Shown here: piece by piece, positions 33,466 to 46,402 of the stretch | How the letters are laid out: the number at the start of each line of letters is the position of its first letter | Position numbering within the stretch: the first letter of the stretch is position 1 | Origin: Polymyxa betae | Lineage: Eukaryota > Endomyxa > Phytomyxea > Plasmodiophorida > Plasmodiophoridae | Reading direction: 5' to 3' | Assembly (NCBI GenBank): GCA_003693705.1 | Contig: RBZT01000219.1 | Span: 57,697 to 121,696 of the forward strand | Length of the DNA: 64,000 nucleotides | Program-made: the position numbers and the translations under genes | Notes under the pieces: generated by a model | What the model was told of the DNA's origin: nothing | The model's input: the letters and a program-made list of their open reading frames with translations, nothing else | Database searches by the model: none

Positions 33466-35269
33466 ATGTTGGAACTTCATCTTAGGCGCGGATCCGCCTT
33501 ATTTCGCTTGTCATGGCGAAATTTTTCGTCCAGACCTCAGTTAAAAGACGCCATGCCAGAGCGACAAGCACCTGCTGTTTATTCATACAAGGGACGTGTT
33601 ATGACGTCGCGGTCGCTGTATCTTGACATGCAGGCGACTACTCCATTAGGTTTTTATATATTAGCCGATGTTTCAATGGTCTGCTTAATTCCTTTTAGAT
33701 CCTCGTGTTCTGGATGCTATGATGCCGCTTTTAACGGAACAGTATGGCAATCCTCATTCCACTACACATTTATACGGCTGGGAGACCAATGCTGCTATTG
33801 AAGATGCTCGGAAGGTTGCAGATTTCTTGTTAGAGAGCCTCTTTATTAATATTGCAATTAGCATGTTGCTGATACGATCGGAGCTGACCCCAAAGAAATC
33901 ATCTTTACTTCAGGAGCTACCGAATCGAATAATGCTGCATTGAAGGGTATTTGTGTCTACATTATCTTAGTTTTTTATTCAAGCTTAATCTTATGAATTC
34001 GCCAGGAATCGCTCGATTCTATTCAGGAGCCAAGAAGCATATTGTAACTTTACAAACTGAACATAAATGTGTTCTAGATTCCTGCCGTTCTCTTCAACGA
34101 GAAGGTACTTTTTTCTATGTTAATTAGCGTATTAGTGAAGCGTGCTATTTTCAGGATTCGATGTCACATATCTTCCTGTACAAAAGAACGGAATCGTTGA
34201 TTTAGAATTATTAGAGAAAACAATTACGCCAAATACCTCTGTCGTTTCTGTTATGGCTGTTAACAATGAGATTGGAGTAATCCAGCCAGTTGCAGAGATT
34301 GGAAAAATGTGTCGTGCCAAAAAAGTTTACTTCCATACAGACGCTGCTCAAGCTGTGGGCAAGGTCAGTTTACTTTCAACTTTTCATTAAACATTATTCC
34401 AAGACATTATTGCTTTCAGGTACCGATTGATGTCAATAAGATGAATATCGATTTGCTTTCAATTTCTGGGCACAAACTCTATGGTCCTAAAGGAGTTGGT
34501 TCGTTAAATTCTGAGTTTAGCGCATTGACGTATCTGATTTCCTCTAGGGGCATTGTATGTTCGCCGACGTCCTCGTGTAAGGTTGGATGCTATCATCAGC
34601 GGTGGTGGACAAGAACGAGGTTTAAGGAGTGGCACATTACCAGCACCTATTGTCGTTGGTCTGGGGGCGGCTGCAAGGATATGCCAAGAGGTTTTTTGCT
34701 GCTGTATGTGTCCATTATATGATGTCTGAGCAGAGATATTAGGAAATGGAAGCAGACCATGAACATATCATGAAGCTGTCGAAAAGATTGTGGGATGGTT
34801 TGCAACAGCAACTGGAGCATATTGAACTTAACGGCGATGCAATCCAACGTTGGATTGGTAATTTGAATGTCTCTTTCGCTTATGTTGAAGGAGAGAGCTT
34901 GCTAATGGGTCTTAAGGACATCGCCGTTTCGAGGTATCTTATATTTTGTTTATGATTTGCTCCATTGAGTTGCATTTTTAGTGGAAGTGCTTGCACATCG
35001 GCATCGCTGGAACCAAGCTATGTTTTGAGAGCCTTAGGAGTCCACGAAGAGATGGCCCATACATCAATACGATTCGGAATCGGAAGGTATAGGGTGATTG
35101 CTTATGGCAGGGGTTGCTGATAATATCTAGATTTACTACCGAAAAGGAGATCGATCTTGTTCTTGATATGACTGTTAAAGAAGTAACTCGTTTGAGAGAA
35201 CTGTCACCATTATGGGAGATGGTCCAAGAAGGGATCGATCCATCAACTGTCCAGTGGACCCAGCACTGA
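33466..35269 (+). CDS. NFS1: Mitochondrial cysteine desulfurase
   Basis: PLP enzyme removing sulfur from cysteine for Fe-S cluster and tRNA thiolation pathways. Start ATG 33466 gives a canonical presequence ([20 protein letters not shown]). Conserved blocks: [86 protein letters not shown] and [24 protein letters not shown] carries the PLP lysine, then [16 protein letters not shown] and the sulfur-transfer loop [19 protein letters not shown] with the catalytic Cys. It ends PSTVQWTQH at TGA 35267-35269. Around nine exons. Length close to the usual 450-490 residues. Nothing is missing. Confidence 0.95.
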
Positions 35270-35527
35270 GTTTTGTAACTTTACTACCTACCAGATAAAC
35301 AATTCAGTAACGTATCTTTCTCATTAACAAACTTTTTCTTCGCGTAGGCAGGCAGCTGTGATTTCTCCGGAAATGTTTTGATTGTGATTTACGAATGGAA
35401 AACCTGATCAGCATTAGGCGTCTGCTGATACTGGCTTTGCATATATGGCTATTATGAATGGTGTGAGAAATTGAGCAAGTAAATCCGACAGGTTTTGCTT
35501 GGAAAATGGGCATTTGTGCCCCGCGTT

Positions 35528-38233
35528 TTATTTCCTTCGTTTGAACCTCTTCTTGGAGTTGAAACTACCATTCTTAACACGTTTCTTAATCTTGTCGTCA
35601 GCCTGGTTACCACCTTTATCGACATCATCCTCCCTGTATCTTTTGGCAAAAGGATTGGTTAGCTCCTTATCTTCGTGATATTTCCGTTTTCTGTGTGTCA
35701 ATGAGGAAAATATCGAATAGAAACACGGTGCAACTAACAAAGCCTTTTTTTCCTTCAACAAGGACCCCTTGTCTAGCTGCTGCTTAGTGATACGACGCTT
35801 GGCTTTTTCTTTCCGGGAAGCAATGCTCAGAGCAGCCTGCGGTGATGGCCCTTCACGATCTTCTGCATCCTACAAATACCTGTATTGAAAGCCTAATAAG
35901 GAGCAAAACGGGAAGCCTACCTTTTTGTCTTCAACAGATTGAAGTTTTCTTCGTTTCTGTTTGCGACTAAGACCTCTCAGTTGCTCTTTCAGCGGCTTCT
36001 GGGATTCCGTGATAATATCTTTCTTGATTTTACTAACCTTCAACGGTTCGGGTGCGGATGCAGCAGATGCTTTTTTCTTCTCAGCAACTGAGCAGAACCA
36101 TGTCTTCTTTGGACGGTTCATGATCTCGCTAAAAAAAATCTGAATATCCTGAACAAAAGCCGGCAATTTAAATCATACTGCTCATGAGACAACATATTCT
36201 GCATCTTATTCGCATTCATTTCAGCAACACGAATTTCTTTTTCGATTCTCTCTTCGTTCCGAATTTCGTAAATGCGATCTTTCATAGAATCAATCATCTC
36301 CATATGCGATTTAATAACCGCAAAGGATATTTTCCTGCTTTTTACACTGCATGAGGAATTCTTCAGAATTTCCTAAAGACAAAATTAACAATGCTAACGA
36401 AAAACGGGCGGGTAATACCTTGAGCAGCGGTCGAGCTTGGTCAGTCACTAATGTAATGGCGTGTCCTGATTTTCCAGCACGAGCGGTACGACCGACACGA
36501 TGAACATATGTTGCTAGTTGTGAAGGGAATGAGAAGTTTAAGACTGTTTGTACATCAGCAATGTCAAGACCTATATATTATATTATATACCATAATTGAG
36601 AAAGCCATCAAATGAGTAGTATCTGCCTACCTCGACTGGCAAGGTCTGTACAAAGTAGAAAATCAACAGAGCAAGCTCGGAACTGTTCCAGTGCATCCAA
36701 TCTCTGCATTTGAGTCAAGTCACCGTGTAGCTCAGCGGCCTTAAGTCCAGCCAAACCAAAAATGTGGAATGCACGATGAGCAAGGATACGTGATCTATAT
36801 ACATGTTGATAACAGCAATGAGAGAATGATAATCAAAATACGGGAAGAAGACAATAGTTTTTGATTTAACAGTTCGTCTGCACAATGACAATAAAATGGC
36901 CATGGATGTCTCAGTAGAATTATCCCGAATACGAACGAATTCTTGAGACAAATTTGTAGGCAAGGCGTGAATTGCCGAGATTGAGATTCGGCGAGGATCG
37001 GTTAGTGACAAATCAGCTAAAGACGTCACCTGCAACAGGACAAGTAAAAATGTTTGTCAAATGCGGCAGGGAATGAACTGACCTGTGCTGTTAATGTGGC
37101 TGAGAACAGCATCGTCTGGCGTCCTTTAGGGCAGGCATTGATACATTCTTGTACCTAGACAATGTGGGTACCGACTAGAAGCAGGTTTTGTAATTGGTTT
37201 TATGCACCTCGTCCACGAAACCAAGTTCAAGTAATCGATCGGCTTCATCAAGGACTAGGATTTCGATTGTATCCAAATGGATACTCTGTGAATTGCGGAT
37301 ATGGTCAATCAATCGCCCTAGGCGATAAATCAGCTGCAATGGGGCAATTTAACTTGATGCAAACCTGGCGTAGCAACAACAATATCAGGACGAGTTTGTA
37401 AAGCAGCGACCTGTTTCTGGACACTAAAACCGCCAACAACGAGACATACACGAAGTGATGTCCCATGACAGAGTTGCTGCGTCACCTGAAAACATTGATC
37501 TGCAAGCTCTCGTGTTGGTGATAGAACCAGGACCCGAGATAAACTCAATCTATTTGGACATTGCAGTAACCGTTCAAGAATGGGCAATATGAAGGCACAT
37601 GTCTACATTACATCATTAATAATGAGTAACATTATATTGATGGACGCAGCCATCTACACATACCTTTCCACTTCCAGTAACAGCATTAACTAATAAATCT
37701 TGACCTTGTAATACACATGGTATAGATTTCTGTTGTACAGATGTAGGATGATAGATACTCATTCGAGATAGGTTTGCAAGAAGGACACGACTCAGACCAA
37801 GGCTGCTGAAGTCGTTGTCTTTGTCAGTCACTGCGACAGATGCTGCGTTGGCTGACACCGATTTCTTCTTCGGGGTTTTGGATTGAATCTCGACGAGCTG
37901 CTCTTCGGCATCATCCACCGGGACATCTTCAATTTGGATCTTACGGCAGGAGATGCTGGATTTCATTGTAGTGACACCCTGGTCTGGGATTTGGACCAGA
38001 CGGCTATCGTTTTTCTTGAGTGGCTTGTTCGTACAGAAATCGAAAACGAAATCAGAATTGATTTGATCATCATCGTCGGATGATAATGACTGAACATCTG
38101 CATCCTCTTGATCTGATTCTATTGTAGGTATATGAGACAGCCCATTGGCTCTCATCATGCTCATGTTTGAGATTTTACAGATCAGGTTGCTGAATTTTTC
38201 TGTCCGTGGTCCGTCACGGACCTCATTCGGCAT
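35528..38233 (-). CDS. DRS1: DEAD-box RNA helicase Drs1/DDX27
   Basis: Nucleolar helicase for 60S subunit assembly. N-terminus acidic ([18 protein letters not shown]) with basic KTPKKKSV. Helicase motifs in order: [35 protein letters not shown] (Q motif), NAVTGSGK (motif I), [13 protein letters not shown] (Ia), VVATPG (Ib), [15 protein letters not shown] (II), MLFSATLT (III), then after gaps [14 protein letters not shown] (V) and [12 protein letters not shown] (VI). The C-terminus is Lys/Arg-rich ([21 protein letters not shown]) as in Drs1. About ten exons. Stop 35530-35528. Intron-interrupted but no broken motif seen. Confidence 0.94.
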
Positions 38234-38393
38234 TTTCCTAAGACCTAAATCGATAAAAAAGTTTTTAGATTTTTCCCGTAAGTTTTGAGTTGTGCAAATG
38301 AGAATAGAAATGACAATGAGTCACGTTCTAAGCCGGAACATGAAATCGTACAGGAGTTCAATTCATTGGCTCAAATCATTCCAAAACTGCATT

Positions 38394-39074
38394 ATGGAAA
38401 ACGCCTTGTTGACTTTTGTTGTTTTTTCAATCACTCTATCAACCATTGCTGAGGTCCAGGCCATACAACAACCACACCAGACTGCACAACAAGGCCAAGA
38501 GCCAGTTGGCGTGCTTTCCCTTCCAGAAACATTTAACGGGTTGGATTTGGCAGCAGATACTGTTAGTGATGACATGAGGATTTATGCTCAAATCAAATCG
38601 GGATATGGTGCCAACCCTCCCTTGGATGAGCCAGATTTCACCGATACAATTAGAAATGTCATGGAGGTGGACGACTTCTACAAGAAGTTATCAAGCTTCG
38701 AAACGAAATTGATCTACATGCGGTTGATGTTAGCAGCTCAAGCTGTAGCTTTAGCTACCGAAAACCTTTATAAGTTGCCTCTAGCCAGACAGCTGTTCTT
38801 CATTACGAAAGAATCCAAGGCCTTGGATCAAAGACAAATGGAACTTCGACAAGCGAGCAAAGATCTCGAAAAAATCAAGGGCTTGAAACGTGGGAAATAT
38901 GAGGAGATGATAGCAATGGCCCATCATCGTTCACAACCTGTAATAAGCGATACTATGCATGGTAGGTTACAAGAACGAGCCCCTGATTTCATTCTGCCTA
39001 TTGCTGCTACAGCATTGGTCGCTACCATTGCTGTGATGGTCATGGGTGTTTATGTCCGTCAAAACAAGCTGTAA
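38394..39074 (+). CDS. Type I membrane protein with signal peptide, unknown
   Basis: Start ATG 38394 yields an ideal signal peptide (MENALLTFVVFSITLSTIAEVQA). Lumenal/extracellular part about 170 residues, no cysteines noted, with helical stretch FYKKLSSFETKLIYMRLML and charged helix RQMELRQASKDLEKIKGLKR. A C-terminal hydrophobic helix FILPIAATALVATIAVMVMG precedes a short basic cytosolic end VYVRQNKL, TAA 39072-39074. In-phase upstream ATGs from 38298 would bury the signal, so I reject them. No intron. The topology is that of a p24-like or ER receptor protein, but no GOLD-domain signature is seen; family unknown. Confidence 0.72.
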   Translation: MENALLTFVVFSITLSTIAEVQAIQQPHQTAQQGQEPVGVLSLPETFNGLDLAADTVSDDMRIYAQIKSGYGANPPLDEPDFTDTIRNVMEVDDFYKKLSSFETKLIYMRLMLAAQAVALATENLYKLPLARQLFFITKESKALDQRQMELRQASKDLEKIKGLKRGKYEEMIAMAHHRSQPVISDTMHGRLQERAPDFILPIAATALVATIAVMVMGVYVRQNKL

Positions 39075-39223
39075 TCGAATACAATGAACTCTTTCAAAGA
39101 TGTTGCAATCTACAATGATTCTTAAAGCATTTCTACGAGGTTTCTGCACAATTACCAAAGCAAAATAGGAAATAATGATGAGGAGGTTTAATGGAGTAAA
39201 TACGAACAGATGTTGGACTAAGC

Positions 39224-39784
39224 TTAGACCTTGAAGCCACAGCTAGCACGACGACCACGAGCACGCTCAAATTTACGTCCCTTAGAGCGGACGTAAGGCT
39301 TGGCATGCGAGTGCTTAGTACCGGCAGCACCGAAGTGTTTAACAGCCTCACGGCTCTTGACTGGACCACGAAGGAGGATGGTGTTGGAGCCGGTAGGAGC
39401 ACGCAGGGCCAGCTGATCGAAAGTGATGATTTCACCTCCGGCAGCCAAGATACGAGCCCGAGCCGATTCAGTGACACGAAGGGCACAAACCGTCAGCTTG
39501 GGAACTTCCAAAAGACGAACGTCGTCGGTAACGGTACCGACAACGACGGCGATCTTGTCCTCTTTACCCTTGACGAACGAGGCAAGTTTGGACAAAGACA
39601 GAGGAGGTCGGTTGACCTGCGATGTTTGCAGACGCTTGACGACGACCTCGTTGAATTTGGAGTTGGTACGGCGGGCCAAGAACTTGTAAACCTTGATCAG
39701 CATCTGGATGTAGACATTCTTGGAGACGACGGCAGTACGTCCCTGGGTAGGACGGCGCCCACCAGCTTTCAGATCGATACCCAT
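39224..39784 (-). CDS. RPL18: 60S ribosomal protein eL18 (RPL18)
   Basis: Eukaryotic large-subunit protein homologous to archaeal L18e/L15p. Single 186-codon exon, the exact length of yeast Rpl18. Begins [18 protein letters not shown], continues [58 protein letters not shown], then [20 protein letters not shown] and ends [19 protein letters not shown] with stop at 39224. GC-rich, Arg/Lys-rich coding, fitting high expression. The start ATG 39784 is fixed by homology. Convergent with the membrane-protein gene at 39074 with 149 bp between stops. Confidence 0.97.
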   Translation of the reverse strand: MGIDLKAGGRRPTQGRTAVVSKNVYIQMLIKVYKFLARRTNSKFNEVVVKRLQTSQVNRPPLSLSKLASFVKGKEDKIAVVVGTVTDDVRLLEVPKLTVCALRVTESARARILAAGGEIITFDQLALRAPTGSNTILLRGPVKSREAVKHFGAAGTKHSHAKPYVRSKGRKFERARGRRASCGFKV

Positions 39785-39937
39785 ACGGACGGATGAATAG
39801 ACGAGATCGGGAACCTGCGAGGAATGGCGTGACAGACTCCGTGAAGAACTCCGTCACGGCATGAAAAAACAATATATTGGCACTGACATTAAAGCACAGA
39901 TAACCTAAGACTGAACTGAATCAAATGTTGTATTATG

Positions 39938-42019
39938 TTATGGAATCGGTTGATCTGTTTGTAATTTTTGACTATATCCTTTCATCATGACATTGAGATC
40001 ACGTGAGTCCTGATTTAAAAGTGCTATTAAACTCTTGAGCGATTCACGTTGTTGGTCTAAGAACTATGTACAGATTTATCAGGACGCAGTGAGAGGCTAC
40101 TAATAGCTTCACATACCTCATATATTCTTTTGAAGTTTGGATCTGATGGATTTAACCTGAGCATATCTATTTGGGAATCTTGCGAATCTTGAGCTGGGAC
40201 ACTCGATGCGATACCCTCAACGCTTACTCGAAGCTGAATGACTCTCTTTCAAATTGCTGTATTGAGTGGACAAACGAAACTATCACCTTGTCAGCGGCAC
40301 GTTCTAGTGCTTCCAACTCTTTAGTCAACTTGAGCTCAGCATCACTTCTTGGGAATCCTCGACCCTACTCAGCAGTTCATTACCAACAAAACTTCCAAAG
40401 GTAAGAAAATAACAACCTGTTGAATATCGAGAGTCTTAGCTATTACTAATAACCGACGTGAGAGATCAAGGTGTCTCTGGCGATACTCAGGAATTGACAC
40501 TTTCTTAATACAATCATGATCCTGCTCCAGTTGATTGATTCGTTCCTTGCAGATTTCAATTTCTGTGCTGTGATGGCCTCGAGCCTTTTCTTGTTGAGCA
40601 ATCCGCTGCTTTAAAGCGTCGAAACCTGTACAGCAAAAATGACAATTCAGACAGAATCAACCCCTTAGTAAATCAGATTGAGAAATGATGACAGAAAACC
40701 TGTAGTGGACCCGGAACAGACAACACAGAAGCGATAAAAAGATTGGCATAGGCATTACCTAAAGCAGGAACTGGAACTAGATGCTGTGGATCGGGATTCT
40801 CCCTGATCGCTTGTTGATATAATCCAGTATGGATCCGAAATGCTGGTGCCGGTTCGATGCCAGTTGCATCATCAACTTTATTGTACAAAGCGTATTGAAA
40901 TCGACATTGTGGATGATTTGGATCATACGCGTTCACAATTGCTTGGGCCTCAATCTCCCAGGCTAGCAATACGTGAGTTGTCATGTCGCAATTTAAGCGG
41001 AGAGAAATCTCATACAAAGGGTAAGGTACAAAGATTTATCAACAGATACCGAGCATAGATGCTCCATTAAAGGAGCAGAAACTGAAAAATAAACATTGCG
41101 ACAAAATGAGATGTTAAAGAAGAGATTCTTAAATGAACTAGAGATAATCATAACAAGACTCTAACCGGGCAATGATGGTTGAATAGCCTGTTGAGGCTGC
41201 TGAGCAGGAACAAGAGCGCCTGCAGACCAGCTACCTGATCATATCTTAATCAGATGACCGATAATTCAAGTATATGATTATGAGAGAGAATACACTACTT
41301 GTAAATGAGCCTCCAGTTGCTGGAGTTGAACCAAATAGAGGTTTTTGAGGTTGTGGTGATTGTCCGAATAACGAAGATGTCTGTGGTTGCTGTGACTGCC
41401 CAAACAAAGATGATGTTTGTGGTTGACCGAATAACGATGTCGACTGCTGAGTTTGTGGTTGCTGACCGAAAAGAGATGTCGCCTGCTGCTGTTGAGGTTG
41501 ACCAAACAATGATGATGTTTGCTGCGTTTGTTGAGGCTGACCAAATGATGACGAAGTTTGTTGTTGGGGCTGACCAAACAATGATGATATCTGTTGCTGA
41601 GGCTGCCCGAATAATGATGACGTCTGCTGGGTCTGTTGGGGTTGCCCGAATAATGAAGTTTGTTGGGGTTGCTGTGTCTGACCAAACAAAGACGAGGTCG
41701 GTTGATTTTGTTGTACCTGACCGAATAATGACGAAGTCGGCGTTTGTTGTTGAGGCTGGCCAAAGAAAGAATTTGACGACGTCTGTTGGGGTTGTTGAGA
41801 CTGGCCAAACAGCGAGGATGTCTGCTGAGGCTGCCCAAACAACGATGTGGATGGTTGCTGTTGAGGCTGGCCGAATGTATTTGTAGAGCCAAGAGCTGGT
41901 GACGTTGTCTGTCCTAAGCCGGTCGTAGAGGTTTGACCAAATAGCCCAGCCCCTGTCGGCTGTGTTTGACCAAATCCTGGGGCAGACGGCTGCGATCCAA
42001 ATGCGGTCGCCCCAAACAT
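39938..42019 (-). CDS. NUP57/NUP54: FG nucleoporin Nup54/Nup57
   Basis: Channel nucleoporin of the Nup62-54-58 complex. N-terminal about 240 residues are FG-repeat sequence with recurring SLFGQPQQ/SLFGQSQQ units (41880-41330), a permeability-barrier domain. After an intron region the conserved alpha/beta and coiled-coil part follows: EAQAIVNAYDPNHPQCRF and YALYNKVDDATG, then IRENPDPQHLVPVPALG/FDALKQRIAQQEKARG, KERINQLEQDHDCIKKV, and a last coiled coil (FLDQQRESLKSLIALL) ending DQPIP at TAA 39940-39938. Start ATG 42019 gives MFGATAFGSQP, an FG unit itself. The long open frames on the opposite strand of the repeats are artefacts of low-complexity coding. Match to Nup54 in the NPDP...VPV...GFDALK region is close. 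Confidence 0.91.
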
Positions 42020-42557
42020 CACTGAAACGATCGTAATAGATCACACAACACCCAAATAGACACACCTTTCTCCGTATTAGACAAATTTCCCCGAAATTTG
42101 AACGAATCCGATGTCGGTGATTAAATACATTAGAGATCATTAGTATGCCGACGAATCGTATTAGAGGACTGATTTAGGCTAAGAGTTTTGTTAGGTATGG
42201 TAATTTCTTATGTAATCATGCAAGCATCGAATTCGTTCTACTATATGGAGAGTAAGCTAAAGAAAATATTAAACACATCTATTGCTTAGATTAACCGACA
42301 GACCACTGACTACATAAACCGAAGAAGACAGAACTGGCCTAATCATTTTTATCAATGGAAGTGGTGGTAAAAGACCGATGCAGCCTATGTAGTTGAGCAT
42401 GGACCATAACGAAATGGTTCTGGAAGATTGTATTTGTATGACAGATAATGTAATAGTTGAGAGAATGGATTGATGACAGAGAGAGATAATGGTCACTGTC
42501 ACAGTAGATCATACATGTTATCATCACTTAGATCTATCTATATAATATGACACAGAT
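42020..42557. other. Divergent intergenic region
   Basis: 5' flanks of NUP54/57 (minus) and the membrane/coiled-coil gene at 42558. Contains AT-rich TATATAATATGACAC near 42539-42552 just before that start. No coding exon seen. Confidence 0.45.
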
Positions 42558-43273
42558 ATGCAGATTTGCTCGATTAGGGATGGAGTCATCTTGCTCGTTG
42601 TAGGTGGCTCTATAGCAGCATCATATCTGGCTGTAAAGGCATTATGCAGATGTAGACGACATCAGCGACATCTCGTATACATATTCCCATTTCCAAACAC
42701 CACGACAGGTTTTCTGACATTTGATCAGGAGCAGCTTATAGATGATCTGCAGGATGTTATAGAATCACTATCTCAAGACAATCATACCCTATCTGAACGT
42801 TTATCTGCTCTAGAAGTACACACCAGATCGAATACGACTGCTCTGCGAGCATTTAACACGAGCACGAGATTGAATCTTCACAAATGTGTTGAGATTATTG
42901 GCAGATTTCAGGGACGCCCATCTTCTCTGGATGATATAGCCATTGTCAATGAATTGAGAAGGGCACCCTTTCTAAACATTGACCGTCGATCTCCTCAACT
43001 CAATCCTGATTGTACTTCTCCAAGTCGTAGACTCGAAACAAGGTCTGTTCTGATGTGACACGTTCAGGTCTTCTATTGACCTAAAACTGGTGTTTATCTC
43101 TCAGATTTAGAGCGCTGTGTCATGATTGCTCGGTCGATGAAGCTGCTTGTCAAACTTTGCAAGAGTTCCAACAAACGGAAAATATTGCAGATACAGTTCG
43201 TGGAGCTGCGGAATTACGCTTAGAGGCGTTAATATCTCTACAGAGCATTTCTGTCCAGAAGAAAAACTCTTAA
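42558..43273 (+). CDS. Single-pass membrane coiled-coil protein, unknown
   Basis: Two exons. Exon 1 (42558 to about 43040) starts with a signal-anchor (GVILLVVGGSIAASYLAVKAL) followed by a Cys/Arg cluster CRCRRHQRH, then a coiled-coil-prone stretch DLQDVIESLSQDNHTLSERL. Exon 2 after an intron of about 60 nt encodes FRALCHDCSVDEAACQTLQE and ends LQSISVQKKNS at TAA 43271-43273. About 220 residues. No family recognised. Topology predicts a short N-terminal lumenal side and a cytosolic body. Confidence 0.6.
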
Positions 43274-43489
43274 ACCATATTTGAGTTACATTGCAATATC
43301 TATTAGAGCGTGTACATCTATCAATGCGATGTATTTAATAAATTTTATTGTCAACAGTTAGCTGTGAATCATGGTTACACTAACACAAAATGCTTTCTGA
43401 GATCAGTGAAAGATGTCGAGGTTACAGATGTGGCACGACTGTCACATATGATCCAAGTTAGGCTTCTGGTCACAATCCTAACAACAAAC

Positions 43490-44528
43490 ATGTCGAAGAA
43501 ACCAGTGAAATCTACCCCAGTACATGATGCTAATATATTATCAGGAAATGGGGAAACTCCTATAGTAACCATTTACGTAAATATAACGTTATAATCATAG
43601 TGATGGCGACTATCATTAAGTAGTTGATGCATTAGGACCAGCTCGAACAATCAGTCTGGAATCTACCAACACGTTCAGAACAATACGAGTCTGGATCACA
43701 TTTATTCGGCCAAGTGATTTATAGATTGACTTTCAAGTCTAGGGCGTTTAACAAGCTATTCAATTATCACGTTGGAGGAGTCTGTCATGAGACCGTCCTC
43801 AGTGAGGAGATATTTCTTCTCGCTATTCACTGTCGAGAATGCAGTATAACAGCGAATCGAACTGCAATCGTTGTCGATTGCCTCAGGCAACTATTCGAAT
43901 CACTTCAACGCCAACAACTTCAAACACGACGTCAAGCTTTCGATTGGGTTTGCGATTATTTGAAGCAGAGAACAGCAGCCGGAGAAGAGGTGCCTGGCTC
44001 TGGTAATAATGAAGTCAGATTATCTTCAGACCAATGCTGTCAAATTGTACAGTACATTTCTGACAGGTACGTTCATTCACACCTACTCTAAACCAAGTCA
44101 GAGTGAAAAGAGATATTATTCAGCGTTCTGAAAGAGTTCGATTTATTCGCAGCAGTGCTTGGTTATCCAATGGATCATGAAATTATGGACATTACAAAGC
44201 GCTTGCCTACACCAATCATTGCTCTACCGTCATTGTCGTCTGCAAAATACGAACCCATTCCAACCGAATCAGAACCGACTTTAACAACTTCCGAACAGCA
44301 GCAAGAGCAAGCGCAGCAAACGCCTAAAACAGATGGTGAATCTGCCGTCAATAAGCTGGACAAGCTCAAGGAAGAGATAATAGCCCGCATGGTGGTAAGA
44401 ATTATATCATTGGTTTTTGAGCACTGGTAAATGTTTCGTAGGCAATAGATGTATCGAAGGCTAAAGAGGAAGTGGAACGAACGATTGCTAATTACCAAGC
44501 TGGACTTGAATCGAGAATGAAGACCTGA
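43490..44528 (+). CDS. Hypothetical protein, possibly cytoskeletal
   Basis: Four or five exons with phase-consistent splices: MSKKPVKSTPVHDANILS and GETPI join DQLEQSVWNLPTRSEQYES; FGQ joins GVCHETVLSEEIFLLAIH across an intron of about 60 nt; then VDCLRQLFESLQRQQLQTRR and FDWVCDYLKQRTA; a later exon VLGYPMDHEIMDITKRLP with a Gln/Glu-rich stretch; and the last exon VSKAKEEVERTIANYQ, TGA 44526-44528. The helical middle with Cys, Arg and Gln vaguely recalls axonemal light-chain-type proteins but no motif is decisive. Predicted about 235 residues, cytosolic. Confidence 0.6.
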
Positions 44529-44628
44529 TAAATATATGATAAAATACGAATTAGTATAGCTATATAGGGATCTTCAACTGAGTATTGATAGGATATTATG
44601 ACTTCATCAGGAAAGAAGATTAGCAATG

Positions 44629-46054
44629 TCACTCTTTCCGCAAAGAAATAACAACTTTGCCTGATACATGTGCCCTTTCCATATAACTTTGAGCGGCTGC
44701 TACATCTTCTAATTGGAAAACTTTTGATACGCGAGCCCTTAACTCTCCATTGGAGCCTACCACAATATCAGTTTAATATTGATATTACGAGATACCAACC
44801 TACTCAATTCCACTATTTTCTTCCATGTTGACGCGCATGGCTTAAAGAACGCCCACTCATAGTTAACATGGCGATGATACTGATACTGATACAAACCAAT
44901 TAGCATTTCAATTCATGTTATACAATCAATAATTTACCTGGACTTTCGATTGTGCCAAGTTGATTGCTGCTAAAGAAGCGCCAACAAAAAAATTATTAGA
45001 AGAGTCACACATTCGAATGAATGGTGAAGACAGTGTTATGAAAGTAGCACCAGGTCGAAAAAATTTCAGATTTTGATCCATTGGCTGGAAGTTTACTTTC
45101 CTGCCACTTGCATCGAGTACAAAATCTATAGAGCTTTGCTCAACTTTATCATCAATGTTCTCTATAGGGTAAATTAACAAGTGCAGAGCAATGATATAAT
45201 CCGGTGTTGCCTTTGGTATAATCAACAAAGACATCAGCTCCGTAATCAGAACAGATCTGAGAATTGACTCCAGACGCAACAGCAACAACATGAGCCCCCT
45301 GCAGTTTTAGCATTTGCAAAGTAAATAATCCCACACCTCCTGAAGCACCAATGACAACCGCTCGACTAAGTCACCGTCATAATCAGCAAATACCAAGTTC
45401 ATTTCATACTGTATTTTTCTGGAACCAATTGATGATGCAGCTGTCATAGCTGCGAATGGAATAGCAGCAGCAGAATGATCATCTAAATGTGCAGGTATTC
45501 GACCAACTAATGATGCTGGAAGGTCAACAATTTCGCTCCAGGTCTAATAATATTCAATCGTGATCAACATAAAATATAATATATAAATCTAACACCATGC
45601 CCAGTATGATTAAGCGGTGAGTAGACGCCCATAACACGATCTCCTTTTGTGAAATCTTGAACAAGAGCTCCAACTGATTCTACAGTCCCGACACAGTCAA
45701 GACCCAAACAAAATGGGAATCGCTCGCTGCGTAAAGGTTCGAATATGGATTTCCCGTATCCCTACGTCTTCATATCAAATACAATGGCAAGCATGTGCAC
45801 AGAATAGATCGGAAATCTTTTAGATTACAGAACTGCATAGTTTAGCTAACCTCTCTCATCATGACATCTAATGGATTTATACTTGCGGCATGGACACGGA
45901 TTCTCACTGAATCTGGACTGGGTCTAGGTTGAAGCTCTAAGCCAGTATTGCATACTTTGACGGCTGTCGCGGGTCCATAACTTGATATAATTGCAGTCCT
46001 TCCTGATGTTGGCTTCCCCGTTATCAAGCGAATAAATCGGGTTTTTTTGAACAT
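44629..46054 (-). CDS. Zinc-less MDR oxidoreductase, RTN4IP1-like
   Basis: Medium-chain dehydrogenase/reductase of the quinone oxidoreductase group; the human relative RTN4IP1 is a mitochondrial CoQ-synthesis protein. N-terminus MFKKTRFIRLITGKPTSG could be a presequence. Motifs: VRIRVHAASINPLDVMMRE, FPFCLGLDCVGTVESVG, GDRVMGVYSPLNHTG, HSAAAIPFAAMTAAS, the Rossmann VVIGASGGVGLFTLQML, VVAVASGVNSQICSDYGAD and IDFVLDASGRK. About seven exons. The last exon ends HVSGKVVISLRKE at TGA 44631-44629. No Zn-binding Cys/His set of alcohol dehydrogenases. Substrate not inferable. Confidence 0.82.
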
Positions 46055-46402
46055 GATTTATAAGCTGGAAGGCTGCGCCAATACATCATCTGGCTGTCCT
46101 CATCACTACAATATCTTATTCATTTCATTACTCTAGTTTGTATATGATGGCAGCCAGGTTTCATACAATCTTAACCCTTTCATATAGCTTGATTAAAGCC
46201 GACGCCTAGAGAATCCGAACTCATACAGCATTAGTGCTTTTTTGAACTGACTTCGGTTTAAAAAAGAAAGCAGTATTTCTTTGATTGCTTAGAAAGAAAC
46301 CTGAGCATAAATTTGGCCGGAAACTCTACCCAGAATCAAATCTATTGCTTATATAAGTGTACCAATTTTATAAAAAAACGATGATTTTGAGATTCGGTTC
46401 TT

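Noticed and set aside
38298-38393. Upstream in-phase ATGs of the type I membrane protein
   Set aside because: They would place the clear signal peptide internally.
39305-39796. 163-codon open frame opposite RPL18
   Set aside because: Antisense shadow of a GC-rich, highly expressed ribosomal protein gene.
41278-42140. Long open frames (about 193 to 281 codons) in other frames across the Nup54 repeats
   Set aside because: They arise from the repetitive CAG/CAA-rich FG coding; only one frame gives FG repeats and links to the conserved Nup54 domain.
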